Of a stretch of DNA of 64,000 bases, positions 36,463 to 45,092 are shown one piece after another. The position numbers and the translations under genes are program-made. This DNA comes from Patescibacteria group bacterium (GTDB lineage Bacteria > Patescibacteriota > Gracilibacteria > UBA1369 > 2-02-FULL-48-14). Every line of letters begins with the position of its first letter. Position 1 is the stretch's first letter. Below the pieces are notes generated by a model that saw nothing but the letters and a program-made list of their open reading frames with translations, did not search any database and was not told the origin of the DNA. The stretch covers positions 62,001 to 126,000 of the forward strand of contig JAHIVE010000035.1 in NCBI GenBank assembly GCA_018816805.1, in the 5' to 3' direction.

Positions 36463-36625
36463 AATAATTGCGGGATAAGTGCTCAACAGTGTAGCGCTTA
36501 TTGCGTGGAAAGTGAAGAGAGGTGGCATGAAAATTTTGCAAATAATGCATGAAATTTTGCGGTTTTACTTGCATGGCCGAGCGAAAACAGGTTAAAATGA
36601 GCCCGTTATAAATTTGTAAAAAATT

Positions 36626-38983
36626 ATGAAAATCGCATTACTTTGCGGCGGGCCATCGTTGGAGAGAGGGATATCGCTTAATTCTGCGCGTAGTGTTGCG
36701 GATCATTTGGGTGGGGACGGGATAGAAATTGTTCCGATTTATTTTGACCATAAGAAGCGGGCTTATCATGTTTCGCCTTCTCAACTTTATTCGAATACGC
36801 CGAGTGATTTTGATTTTAAGCTTAAGAAGACGGCAAAATATTTGAGTAAGACGGCTCTTTCAAAGATTTTAAAAACCGTTGATTTGGCGTTTCCGGTAAT
36901 GCACGGGCAATTTGGTGAGGACGGGACAATTCAACGTTTTTTGGGAAGACTGCAGGTGCCGTATGTGGGAAGCGGCGTTGAAGCATGCAAACGGTGCTTT
37001 GATAAATTTGAGGCGAATGAGTTTATTAAGTCTAAGGGGTTTTATACGCTGCCGTCTGCGGTTTTGAAGATTCACACAAATGATCATAAGGAGATTTTAG
37101 AAGCGTTTTTTGAAAAACATAAAGTGAAGAGGGCGGTTGTGAAACCGGCTACGGGCGGGAGCAGTATTGGGGTTTTTTCGGTTAAGTCGGCAGAGGAGGC
37201 TTTGGAGAAAGTCAGGGTTTTGTTCTCAAAACGGATGGATACGCGGGTTGTTTTGGAGCCGTTTTGCGATGGAACAGAATTCACGGTGATTATTTTGCAA
37301 AACAGGTTCGGAATGCCGGTCGCGGTGATGCCGACGGAGATTGAGACAGACTACGAGGGAAATCAGATTTTTGATTATAGGAAAAAATATTTGCCAACGC
37401 GGCAGGTCACGTATCATTGTCCGCCGAGGTTTGATAATTCGACGATTGAAAAAATTCAAGTGCAGGCGGAGCAGCTTTTTACGGTGCTGGGGATGCGGGA
37501 TTTTGCGCGTTTTGACGGGTGGCTTTTGCCTGACGGGAAGATTTGGTTTTCTGACTTTAATCCAATAAGCGGGATGGAGCAGAACAGCTTTTTGTTTCAG
37601 CAGGCCGCGAGAGTTGGGCTTTCACACAGGGATTTACTCAGATTTATTGTTGGAAATGCAGCGGAAAGAAACGGGCTTAAGTTCCCGGAAGCGCGTGCAA
37701 ATAAAAAGAGGCAGAAAAAAGTGAATGTTTTATTTGGCGGGTCGACGAGTGAAAGGCAGGTTTCACTTATGAGCGGGACGAATGCGTGGCTGAAGCTGAG
37801 GCGAAGCGAGAAGTATTCGCCAAAGCCGTTTTTGTTGGACATGGAGGAGAATGTTTGGGAAGTGCCGTATGCGTTGACGTTGAATCATACGGTGGAGGAG
37901 GTTCAGGCGAATTTGGAGAATGCGGAGGATGACGAAATGCGCTTAAAATGGCTTGAGGCGAAGGTGAAAATGCGGCTGGCTTTGCCGGATGAGGCTTTTA
38001 CAGAGAAGTTTTTTGTGCCAAAGAAAATGTCGCTTGAGGAATTTATTGCAGAGTCTCGATTCGTTTTTATAGGTTTGCACGGGGGGGTTGGGGAAAACGG
38101 TACTTTGCAAGGTATGTTGAAGCGGGCCGGTGTGAAATTTAACGGATCCGGAGAAAAAGCGTCCGAGATTTGTATGGATAAATATGTGACAGGGGAGAAA
38201 CTGAAGGGCATGGAGAGCGAAGGGATTTTTGTAGCACCAAAAAAAAGCATTGCTTTGTATGAATTTCCGGCGGATTTGGAGAAATTTTGGCAGGAGTGTA
38301 TTTCAGAGCTTGGGTCTAAAACCTTAATTGTTAAGCCGCAAGACGAGGGATGTTCGTCGGGGATTGTTCGCCTTAGATCTGCGAAGGATTTGGAGAAATA
38401 TTTGAAGCTTTCGAGAAAGGGAGCTCCTTCTATTCCAATGGGGACTTTTGAGGGACAGAAGTCGATTATTGAGATGCCGTTGGATCCTATTGCGCGGGTT
38501 ATCTTAGAGCGGTTTATAGAAGTTGATGCGATTTGCGTGAAGGGAGACCGCTTGAAATGGAAGAAGAAGGACGGATGGATTGAAGTGACGGTTGGGCTTC
38601 TTTCGGATAAGGATGGAGGGGCGATTCGGGCTTTGTCACCGAGTTTGACGGTGGCGGAAGGCAGTGTTTTGAGTGTGGAGGAAAAGTTTCAGGGTGGGAC
38701 CGGGATCAACATTACTCCACCGAGTGAGGATATTGTTGCGCCGGCGGTTTTGAAGCGCGTTAAGGTGTCGATTGAGAAAGTTGCAGACAGGTTGGGTTTG
38801 GCCGGGTATGCGCGGGTGGATGCTTTTATGAATGTGGATAATGGTGACATTATTGTGATCGAGGTGAACACGGCGCCCGCTTTGACGCCTTCAACTGTGT
38901 TATTTCACCAGGCTTTGGCTGAAAAGCCGCCTATTTATCCGCTTTCGCTGCTTGAGAAACTGATTGAGAATAAGGGATATTAA
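36626..38983 (+). CDS. Tandem double D-alanine--D-alanine ligase
   Basis: A 785-residue protein made of two complete Ddl modules, about residues 1-358 and 365-785. The N half has GGPSLERGISL, HGQFGEDGTIQ (93-103), KPATGGSSIGV (173-183) and SDFNPISGM (DFN where EVN is usual). The C half has GGSTSERQVSL, HGGVGENGTLQ (485-495), KPQDEGCSSGI (570-580) and IEVNTAPALTP. Each half keeps the ATP-grasp metal residues but with different substitutions. Ddl makes D-Ala-D-Ala (or D-Ala-D-X) for peptidoglycan. Promoter: TTGCAT-18-TAAAAT about 30 nt upstream. Confidence 0.9.
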   Translation: MKIALLCGGPSLERGISLNSARSVADHLGGDGIEIVPIYFDHKKRAYHVSPSQLYSNTPSDFDFKLKKTAKYLSKTALSKILKTVDLAFPVMHGQFGEDGTIQRFLGRLQVPYVGSGVEACKRCFDKFEANEFIKSKGFYTLPSAVLKIHTNDHKEILEAFFEKHKVKRAVVKPATGGSSIGVFSVKSAEEALEKVRVLFSKRMDTRVVLEPFCDGTEFTVIILQNRFGMPVAVMPTEIETDYEGNQIFDYRKKYLPTRQVTYHCPPRFDNSTIEKIQVQAEQLFTVLGMRDFARFDGWLLPDGKIWFSDFNPISGMEQNSFLFQQAARVGLSHRDLLRFIVGNAAERNGLKFPEARANKKRQKKVNVLFGGSTSERQVSLMSGTNAWLKLRRSEKYSPKPFLLDMEENVWEVPYALTLNHTVEEVQANLENAEDDEMRLKWLEAKVKMRLALPDEAFTEKFFVPKKMSLEEFIAESRFVFIGLHGGVGENGTLQGMLKRAGVKFNGSGEKASEICMDKYVTGEKLKGMESEGIFVAPKKSIALYEFPADLEKFWQECISELGSKTLIVKPQDEGCSSGIVRLRSAKDLEKYLKLSRKGAPSIPMGTFEGQKSIIEMPLDPIARVILERFIEVDAICVKGDRLKWKKKDGWIEVTVGLLSDKDGGAIRALSPSLTVAEGSVLSVEEKFQGGTGINITPPSEDIVAPAVLKRVKVSIEKVADRLGLAGYARVDAFMNVDNGDIIVIEVNTAPALTPSTVLFHQALAEKPPIYPLSLLEKLIENKGY

Positions 38984-39765
38984 TTTGCGTTGTCTCTATC
39001 TGTGCCAATTGATTCGAGAATGAGCCGACCAAAAGCTATACCTAGAGCTTGAACTGCGTCTGTTCCGGACCCCAAATAATGGGATTCGACATCATGGCCG
39101 CTTAATTCAATGGCTTCATGACCATATTCGTGTCCTTGGACTGATGCATATGTGCTTATGAACAGGCCGCATCTAGAGTGGTTGTTTGAATCAAGACTGT
39201 CACAGATGTCACCTAAGAAGGTGTTTGGAGCGTAGGAGTATTCACAATCTTTGCCCTCTTTATCACATGAGAAATTACATGCTTTTTCCAGGCCTTGGAT
39301 TGCTTTGAATTGGTTTGGGTCACTTATATCAATCCCGAGATCTGCTAACCACATGTTGCATTCGTGAGCTGCTAGAAAAGTTGGGCCTTCGGTATTCAAA
39401 ATAATTCTTCCGCTGCCGCCAATCCCCATAACTTCAACATTTTCGTCATCTTCATGATAAGGCACTAGGTATTTTGTTCTGATGCCACATTCAGTGGGGG
39501 TAATTTCTATTGTTTCTTTCAGCTCATTTTCACTGCACTCAGGCACGTCCCATTTTGGTTCGCCCGGCTCATGTTTCATTTCTCGAATTTCGTGAATGAC
39601 GCCGTCGGTGTGATCTAAAAGCAGTGTTCTGAAGGTTTCCACACTGGTTCCAAGTTCAGGGGTGCACTCTACGGCTTCAAGTAGTGGGCCGTAAAGGCTT
39701 TCTCTGTGCTCACATCCTGCTACTGTTAGGAGTAGAGTTGCCGCTGCTGCTTTAGGCAAAGGCAT
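38980..39765 (-). CDS. Putative zinc-peptidase-like lipoprotein
   Basis: A 261-residue protein with a lipoprotein signal: hydrophobic start and lipobox TVAGC with Cys18. The mature part is rich in Cys (about ten). Near the C-terminus HEYGH (212-216, HExxH) is followed by GHD (223-225) and E227, a pattern like a zincin active site. This suggests a membrane-anchored metallopeptidase, but the exact family is not known. Convergent with Ddl through TTAA. Promoter TTGACA-16-TACAAT. Confidence 0.6.
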   Translation of the reverse strand: MPLPKAAAATLLLTVAGCEHRESLYGPLLEAVECTPELGTSVETFRTLLLDHTDGVIHEIREMKHEPGEPKWDVPECSENELKETIEITPTECGIRTKYLVPYHEDDENVEVMGIGGSGRIILNTEGPTFLAAHECNMWLADLGIDISDPNQFKAIQGLEKACNFSCDKEGKDCEYSYAPNTFLGDICDSLDSNNHSRCGLFISTYASVQGHEYGHEAIELSGHDVESHYLGSGTDAVQALGIAFGRLILESIGTDRDNAN

Positions 39766-39788
39766 GTTAAAAAAAGTTACGAGCGGTT

Positions 39789-39816
39789 ATTGTAGCGTAT
39801 TTAGGTAAAATGTCAA
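39789..39816 (-). promoter_or_regulatory. Promoter of lipoprotein gene
   Basis: Minus strand TTGACA (39816-39811), 16-bp spacer, TACAAT (39794-39789). Confidence 0.7.
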
Positions 39817-39830
39817 GAGGCAAAAGGGAG

Positions 39831-40622
39831 CTATTTCTTTTTGGGCCTTTTTGCTTCTTTTAGGATTTGCGTGTGGTATTTTTCCGCGGCTTCCCAGGCA
39901 AGTTCGAAGCTTTGTTTGAAGACCTGGACAATCTCACGGGACTCAATGATGATGCCGAGTTTTTCTTTCCAGTCGGCGATCATTATTTTGTCGTCGAAGA
40001 AGTTGACTTCAGGGGTGAAATTCATGACGGACTTGGGGAGCAAGCGGGAGCGGCGGAGTTCTTGTTTGTCCAGGGAGTTTCGTTCGCGGTCTTTTGGGGT
40101 GTCCGGGAATAGGGCGCGGATTGGGATTTTCTTGGCCGTGCGGCGCTTGTAATACTCTGGGAAATACCATGGGATTGCGTCTTGGTTGGCTTGGTCGGAG
40201 GCGTAGGCGAGGATTTCTTCAGAGGATGTGAGGGTTTCTTCGTAGACGCGGATGAGGCCTTCGTCGCCTTCGTAAAAGTAGACGCGGGGGCGACCGGAGA
40301 GGGCGCGGTAGTGGGAGGTGAGCTCCGGGAGAATTTCTGTGGCTTCTTCTGCGAGGCGGGCGAATTTTTTTGACTGTTCTTCAAAGTGGGTGATGAGTTT
40401 TGTGGGCGGTTGGGCTTGGTAATAATGGATGTTTTTTTTGGTGACGATGATGACCAGGCCTTTTTGAAGGAGGTTTTCAAGGATATCGTAGGTCGTAGTG
40501 CGGTTGACGTTGGCCTTTTTTGCGATTGTTGAGACCGGAGAGGATTCACCGAGTTCTAAGGCAGCCATGTAGACAGCGGATTCTTTTGGGGCGAGGCCAA
40601 GTTTTTGGAGTTGTTCGAGCAT
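39831..40622 (-). CDS. TrmB-family transcriptional regulator
   Basis: A 263-residue protein. The first 70 residues are a winged-helix domain, LQKLGLAPKESAVYMAALEL ... VSTIAKKANVNRTTTYDIL, the classic TrmB opening. The remainder contains a phospholipase D-like sensing domain seen in TrmB proteins (RVYFYEGDEGLIRVYEETL). TrmB proteins in archaea sense sugars; the ligand here is unknown. A strong own promoter (TTGACA-17-TACACT) lies divergently from that of the 40776 operon, so regulation of that operon is plausible but unproven. Confidence 0.85.
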   Translation of the reverse strand: MLEQLQKLGLAPKESAVYMAALELGESSPVSTIAKKANVNRTTTYDILENLLQKGLVIIVTKKNIHYYQAQPPTKLITHFEEQSKKFARLAEEATEILPELTSHYRALSGRPRVYFYEGDEGLIRVYEETLTSSEEILAYASDQANQDAIPWYFPEYYKRRTAKKIPIRALFPDTPKDRERNSLDKQELRRSRLLPKSVMNFTPEVNFFDDKIMIADWKEKLGIIIESREIVQVFKQSFELAWEAAEKYHTQILKEAKRPKKK

Positions 40623-40662
40623 GGGTGGGCTTGTGTGGAAAAAAATCGTCAGGAACGTGCTG

Positions 40663-40691
40663 AGTGTAGATTAACAGGTTGAGAATGTCAA
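40663..40691 (-). promoter_or_regulatory. Promoter of the trmB-like gene
   Basis: Minus strand TTGACA (40691-40686), 17-bp spacer, TACACT (40668-40663). Confidence 0.8.
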
Positions 40692-40721
40692 GGTTTTGTG
40701 TTGGAATGCGGCGGCAGGGGG

Positions 40722-40749
40722 TTGACAAAAATGCGTGGATTAGTATAAT
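40722..40749 (+). promoter_or_regulatory. Strong promoter of the 40776 operon
   Basis: TTGACA (40722-40727), 16-bp spacer, TATAAT (40744-40749), both hexamers consensus. Leader of about 20 nt. Confidence 0.85.
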
Positions 40750-40775
40750 CACAGCTCGTTTTTTAACGTAAAAAA

Positions 40776-41456
40776 ATGCTTGAACAAAATAAATCAATTT
40801 ACGATGCCTATATGGACCTGCCTGACTGGGCAAGGGCAATAGTGCCTGAAGAGGAAGGGTTGGCTGTCTGTTTGGATGATGATTATAAGTGTGTAGGGGA
40901 GGTTTCTTATGAAAAGAGGAGGGTGATTGGTGAGTTATTAATGGTTCTTCAGGGGGTTGAAAAATATCCGGAGGTATTAAGACGTCATCCTGAGGAAGAT
41001 CCAAAAATTGAGACACCGAAAGAATTGAAAAAATTTAATCCGAATGTTCCAGATGAATTGCCGGAGAGGCTCGTTCAGTTTTTTGAGTCCAGATGGTCAT
41101 ATCGTCCTGGACATTGTGGAACTAATAATTTTGCGCATAAAACTATCTCTTCTAGAGAGGGCGAAAGAGGGAATAGTTATATGACAATTGCTCGTCAAAA
41201 AATTACGCAATTTAACTGGTTGGATAGAGTTTTAAATAGGCGTGGGAATGTAAGAAAAACTTATGCAGATTTTTACAATGAGTTTGATGCTGCATGTGAC
41301 AGCACGGGGATTTCAAGGGATGATATTAATGCGGTCACGGAATATAAAGATGGGCGACGGTATCATATTTTTAGCGTGACAAATAATGCCATTTTGCCTG
41401 CTTTTATTCACATGGCTTGGCATGGGGCGTGGCATCCTGAGTTTATGGCTAGGTAA
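40776..41456 (+). CDS. Hypothetical protein, first gene of PLP-enzyme operon
   Basis: A 226-residue soluble protein, not recognised. A conserved-looking core includes SRWSYRPGHCGTNNFAHKT and the later HMAWHGAWHPEFMAR with several His and Trp residues that might bind a metal or ligand. It is only 6 bp from the next gene, the diverged PLP-fold protein, and is transcribed from a consensus promoter, so the pair is well expressed and probably works together. Confidence 0.65.
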   Translation: MLEQNKSIYDAYMDLPDWARAIVPEEEGLAVCLDDDYKCVGEVSYEKRRVIGELLMVLQGVEKYPEVLRRHPEEDPKIETPKELKKFNPNVPDELPERLVQFFESRWSYRPGHCGTNNFAHKTISSREGERGNSYMTIARQKITQFNWLDRVLNRRGNVRKTYADFYNEFDAACDSTGISRDDINAVTEYKDGRRYHIFSVTNNAILPAFIHMAWHGAWHPEFMAR

Positions 41457-41462
41457 TAATTT

Positions 41463-43355
41463 ATGGTTAAAATTTTTAGACCGGAACCGGAGGTAAAAAA
41501 ATTTCTGTTGGGGGAGCAGGCTGATAAAACGGATCTTGTGATTGCGGATGCCAGTGGTTCGCCTACGGGGACTTTTAAGGGGCTGTATGCGCAGGATTTT
41601 TTGAAAGAACTGAGGAAAGAACATGATTTGAGCGTGGACTTGAGGGTGTTTAGTTATGGGAATACGGCGAGGGCAGTGGCGTGGATGCTTGATCAGTTGG
41701 ATGAGAATGACCTTAGGAGAAGAAGGCTTGAAATTAATGCAAAAGTAATAGATTCGCTTGGTGGAGATGAAAGGATAAAGCAGTATGTTTTGAATGAGCT
41801 TGGGAATAGAGCTGAAATTGTTCATTCGGATCAGCAAGTTTCCAGGTATGAGCACTTTAGGAGAGTGAGGGGGAGTGAGCACACAAACGTGCATTTGTCT
41901 GAGTTTGGACCGCATAAAATTGCGGTTTCAAAGATAGCGACTGATTTATTAAAGAAGGGCTTTAAAGGCTTGGCTAATGTTTATTTGCCTTGGGGGGCGG
42001 GGTATTTGGCGACTGGCGTTTCATTGTCGTATCTGTGTTTTGGCGATTCGTCAAATTGGACTGCTCAGAGGGATTTTTATGATGTTTTTTGGACTTCTGA
42101 TCCGGAGGCTGTTGGGAGGCTTGCGTCGTCAGGAGTTCGTTTTGGGGAGGTGCGAGGTGTTAAATTTCATTATGCGGCGCAGAAAGGGACAAATTATATG
42201 GTGGAAAATTGTTCGCCCGGGGATTTTCAGTCAAGTGCGGAGAGGATTTTGGCGGACAAATTGGAGCTGCCTTTGCATGATGATCCTGAGAAAGTGAATG
42301 ATTTTTTGTGGCTTATTAAGAAATTTGGACATTCGTATGGGTTTTATGGGGTTGATGCTGATGATATTTTGACGACTTTTGATTTTTTGGATTCGTATGG
42401 GGTTAGTGTTGAGCCAAGTTCGGCTGTGCCGTTTGCTCTTTTGAGGTTGCAGGCCAGGGGACAGGCGTTGGGAGAGAGCGTTTGTGTTGTGAATTCCGGC
42501 AGAGGGATATTTATTGATCCGCGAACGGATGAGCTTAAGATTGAGGGAGCGGTTGTTTCGACCGGCTGGGAGCCGCAGCTTGAGGGTGCAGAATATAAAG
42601 AGGACAGTTTGGACGAATGGATTGATGAGGCTTATGAGATTGTGAGAAATTATTTAAGTTCGTCTGGGTTGGACGTTGAACGTTTGCTTGTGAATTTTAG
42701 GCATGATAGGGGTTCGGACCCTTATTTTATGGGCGTAAGTGAGAATTATTCGTTTTTTGCTAGGCTTCATGGGACTAAAGAGTTGGAGAAAATTGAGGAG
42801 ATTTTGCTTGAACGTTTTGAGAGTGATGAGAATGTTTTAGATGATGATGTTTTTCTGTTTTTGCTGCTTATAGTTTTTCAGGTTAATGGAGATGTTGGGG
42901 GTTTTTCTTTAAATGAAGGGCGATTGCTTGCTCGTTTGGCAAAAAATCTAAAATTTACGGAATGGATGAGGTCAAAGGAAAAAATCAAATGCAAGCTTTG
43001 GAATAATTTGGCATTTGTAATTTCACGTAGCTTAACGCAAGCTGGAGAGGAATTTAGGGCTGAACTGGAGAGAATGTACGGCGAGCTGCTTGGAAAGTTG
43101 GATGATTTTGGATTGCCTAGCGTGGAATCTAAAGAGGATATTGAATTTTTATCTGCTAGATATTTATTTCTTGTCGAAGTTCCACATCAATTGCCAAGGA
43201 GAATGTGTGATGATCTTGTAAATTGGTTGAATGTTCGTGAGGGAAGGATGGATGATTTGCTTGCGATTTCTGAAAATCCCGGGGCCGAATCTGCTAAAGC
43301 GTTTTTGAGAAGGGAGCGGTTTTTGAGAGAGGCATTGGGTGGGCCGATTGACTAG
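41463..43355 (+). CDS. Diverged fold-type II PLP enzyme (threonine synthase-like)
   Basis: A 630-residue protein. The first 360 residues show the ordered motifs of fold-type II PLP enzymes: SGSPTGTFK with the candidate PLP lysine K39 (as in the threonine synthase xPTxSFKD), GNTARA at 66-71 (substrate carboxylate loop), the phosphate-binding glycine loop LPWGAGYLATG at 174-184, EPSSA at 317-321 and NSGRG at 344-348. The usual SFKDR is altered to TFKGL. The last 270 residues are an unknown helical domain. Substrate unknown. It is not a normal ThrC by length. Confidence 0.6.
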   Translation: MVKIFRPEPEVKKFLLGEQADKTDLVIADASGSPTGTFKGLYAQDFLKELRKEHDLSVDLRVFSYGNTARAVAWMLDQLDENDLRRRRLEINAKVIDSLGGDERIKQYVLNELGNRAEIVHSDQQVSRYEHFRRVRGSEHTNVHLSEFGPHKIAVSKIATDLLKKGFKGLANVYLPWGAGYLATGVSLSYLCFGDSSNWTAQRDFYDVFWTSDPEAVGRLASSGVRFGEVRGVKFHYAAQKGTNYMVENCSPGDFQSSAERILADKLELPLHDDPEKVNDFLWLIKKFGHSYGFYGVDADDILTTFDFLDSYGVSVEPSSAVPFALLRLQARGQALGESVCVVNSGRGIFIDPRTDELKIEGAVVSTGWEPQLEGAEYKEDSLDEWIDEAYEIVRNYLSSSGLDVERLLVNFRHDRGSDPYFMGVSENYSFFARLHGTKELEKIEEILLERFESDENVLDDDVFLFLLLIVFQVNGDVGGFSLNEGRLLARLAKNLKFTEWMRSKEKIKCKLWNNLAFVISRSLTQAGEEFRAELERMYGELLGKLDDFGLPSVESKEDIEFLSARYLFLVEVPHQLPRRMCDDLVNWLNVREGRMDDLLAISENPGAESAKAFLRRERFLREALGGPID

Positions 43356-43383
43356 TTGCTCTTATGAGTGGTTTATTGGTTGT

Positions 43384-43791
43384 GTGGAATTTCCAGTTAA
43401 ATTAGCTCCGGATTTGCTTGAAAAGGCGGCTCGCTTGCATGTTGAGGCTGAGGATATTTCTGAGCGGTTTGTTCGAGGGAGCGGGTCGGGCGGTCAGAAG
43501 ATTAATAAAACTTCCAATGCGGTTTGGCTGAAGCATTTGCCGACCGGAATTGAAGTTAAGGTGCAGAAGCACAGGGAGCTTACAAGGAATCGGATGTCGG
43601 CGTATAAACTTTTGATTTTGAAGATTGAGGAGAGGGTTTTAGGGGCTGAGTCCGAGCGGGCGAAGAAGGTGTTTAAAATTCGCAAACAGAAAATGAGAAG
43701 GTCGCGGAAGGCGAAGGAGAAGATGCTGGAGGAGAAGGCGAAGAGGGGGAATGTGAAGAAGATGCGGGGGAAGGTGGATTTTAAGGAGTGA
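43384..43791 (+). CDS. RF-like GGQ domain protein (ArfB/C12orf65 type)
   Basis: About 135 residues. It carries the release-factor catalytic domain: FVRGSGSGGQKINKTSNAVW followed by KHRELTRNR and a long basic C-terminal tail (KIRKQKMRRSRKAKEK) that can enter the ribosome. It lacks the codon-recognition domain, so it is a ribosome rescue factor, not a normal RF. GTG at 43384 is chosen because TTGACT-18-TTTATT-6 nt-GTG precedes it; a longer form would overlap the PLP gene. Confidence 0.8.
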   Translation: MEFPVKLAPDLLEKAARLHVEAEDISERFVRGSGSGGQKINKTSNAVWLKHLPTGIEVKVQKHRELTRNRMSAYKLLILKIEERVLGAESERAKKVFKIRKQKMRRSRKAKEKMLEEKAKRGNVKKMRGKVDFKE

Positions 43792-43828
43792 TTGTGTTAG
43801 TGTTTTGGGGAATTTTAACCATGCTAAC

Positions 43829-44212
43829 ATGAAAAAATCATTCATTCTTGTTGCGGTTTTGGCTGCAACTTTTGGTGCGACTGTTACTGCATTCGCTGAA
43901 AGGTACGGAGGTGACTTTCCTGATGTTCCGGAGGGTCAATATTATACGGAGTCGGCTTATAGGATGCGCAGCCTTGGAGTGATTACAGGTTATGAGAATG
44001 GAAATTTCGGGCCTAATGATTATGTAAACAGAGCACAGCTTGCAACAATGTTGGATCGATATGATCAAGCATTGTTAGATCCGCCGGCTATGGTGCCAAG
44101 CACGCTTTACGATTTGTTAAATGTAGTTTGTAATGCAACAGATCGGGAATCTTTGGATGCAACAGTCCAAGATTCATATGATGAGGCTTGTGCCAGTCTT
44201 TCAAATTATTAA
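43829..44212 (+). CDS. Secreted protein with one SLH domain
   Basis: A 127-residue protein with signal peptide (MKKSFILVAVLAATFGATVTAFA). The mature part begins with an S-layer homology domain (FPDVPEGQYYTESAYRMRSL ... FGPNDYVNRAQLATML), followed by about 50 residues with two Cys. SLH domains bind secondary wall polymers and usually occur in threes; only one is present. Its stop shares TTAA with the efp remnant on the opposite strand. Confidence 0.8.
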   Translation: MKKSFILVAVLAATFGATVTAFAERYGGDFPDVPEGQYYTESAYRMRSLGVITGYENGNFGPNDYVNRAQLATMLDRYDQALLDPPAMVPSTLYDLLNVVCNATDRESLDATVQDSYDEACASLSNY

Positions 44213-44280
44213 GCCCTTTTCACGTGGCTTTGTTTGTCTGCAGTGATTCGGATTGGATCGCCTTTGTTGATGAAGGGGAG
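44209..44280 (-). pseudogene. efp 3' remnant
   Basis: Reading minus strand, 44280-44209 encodes LPFINKGDPIRITADKQSHV then KRA and a stop, the C-terminus of an EF-P-like protein (compare VPLFINEGDKIRV ... YVERA at the real efp, 45287-45844). Upstream it runs directly into a 23-bp copy of the RF-like gene 3' end (44280-44302), so the rest of the gene is gone. Confidence 0.75.
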
Positions 44281-44302
44281 GAAGGTGGATTTTAAGGAGT
44301 GA
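44280..44302 (+). repeat. 23-bp copy of the RF-like gene 3' end
   Basis: Identical to 43769-43791, which encodes the last residues GKVDFKE and stop of the RF-like protein. It marks a recombination junction with the efp remnant. Confidence 0.9.
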
Positions 44303-44365
44303 ATGGCCGTCCCGGGACGGAATTGGTTCTCTGTGGTAGAATGTGGGGCAAAGTTTTGTAAAGAA

Positions 44366-45070
44366 ATGGAAAATTATTATCAAAATTCATTTTATTTGAC
44401 GGGGCGGAGGGGGAATAATGCTTTTGCGTGGGACGTGCGTGGTGAGGAGCCTCGGCTTTATGTGCCCGCTTTGGTTTCCGGTCGACTTGAGGATTTGGAG
44501 CTGGGGGATGAGGTGGTTTTTGAGGATGTGGATGAGGGTCGGCTGCGTTCGTGCAAGGGCTTACGGAATTTTGTGAGGGATGGGAAGGTGGTTGTTACCG
44601 ACAATCATAATCACGCGCTTTGGTTTTGGTATGAAGCTTTGGCGTGCGGGGTTTTGGGGCGGGGGGCGAAATTGGTACATTTGGATCAGCATAAGGATAT
44701 GCGGCGGCCTTCACGATTATTGCGGGCCGGGGCGGATTTGGAGGAAGTTTTCAGGTATACCAATGAAGAAGTGAATGTGGGGAATTATATTGTGCCGGCG
44801 ATTGAGGACGGGCTGATTGGCTCGCGGTTGATGGTGACCGGGGAGGTGGATTTGGGGTCTTCGCTCTTGGTGGATGAACGGAATAAGATTTTAAATATTG
44901 ATATGGATTTTTTTGCAGAGGAGATGAAGGTGGATTTTGAGAAGGCTCGGTGTTTTGTGAGGGAGCATGCGGAAACTGCGGCGCTTATCACGGTGGCCAC
45001 GAGTCCGTTTTTTATTGACCAGGAGAGGGCGATTGAGATCTTGACAGAATTGCTGAAGGGGGTTATATGA
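44366..45070 (+). CDS. UPF0489 family protein
   Basis: About 234 residues. Motifs VTDNHNHALWFWYEA, LVHLDQHKDMRRP and LNIDMDFF belong to UPF0489 (C5orf22-like). The D-x-H and D-x-D-x-F arrangement is reminiscent of the metal site of arginase-type ureohydrolases, so a hydrolase role is likely, but no substrate is known. ATG at 44366 is the preferred start; the stretch before it includes a TAGAAT hexamer (44337-44342). Confidence 0.8.
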   Translation: MENYYQNSFYLTGRRGNNAFAWDVRGEEPRLYVPALVSGRLEDLELGDEVVFEDVDEGRLRSCKGLRNFVRDGKVVVTDNHNHALWFWYEALACGVLGRGAKLVHLDQHKDMRRPSRLLRAGADLEEVFRYTNEEVNVGNYIVPAIEDGLIGSRLMVTGEVDLGSSLLVDERNKILNIDMDFFAEEMKVDFEKARCFVREHAETAALITVATSPFFIDQERAIEILTELLKGVI

Positions 45071-45092
45071 TCAGCGTTACTTATTAATAATT

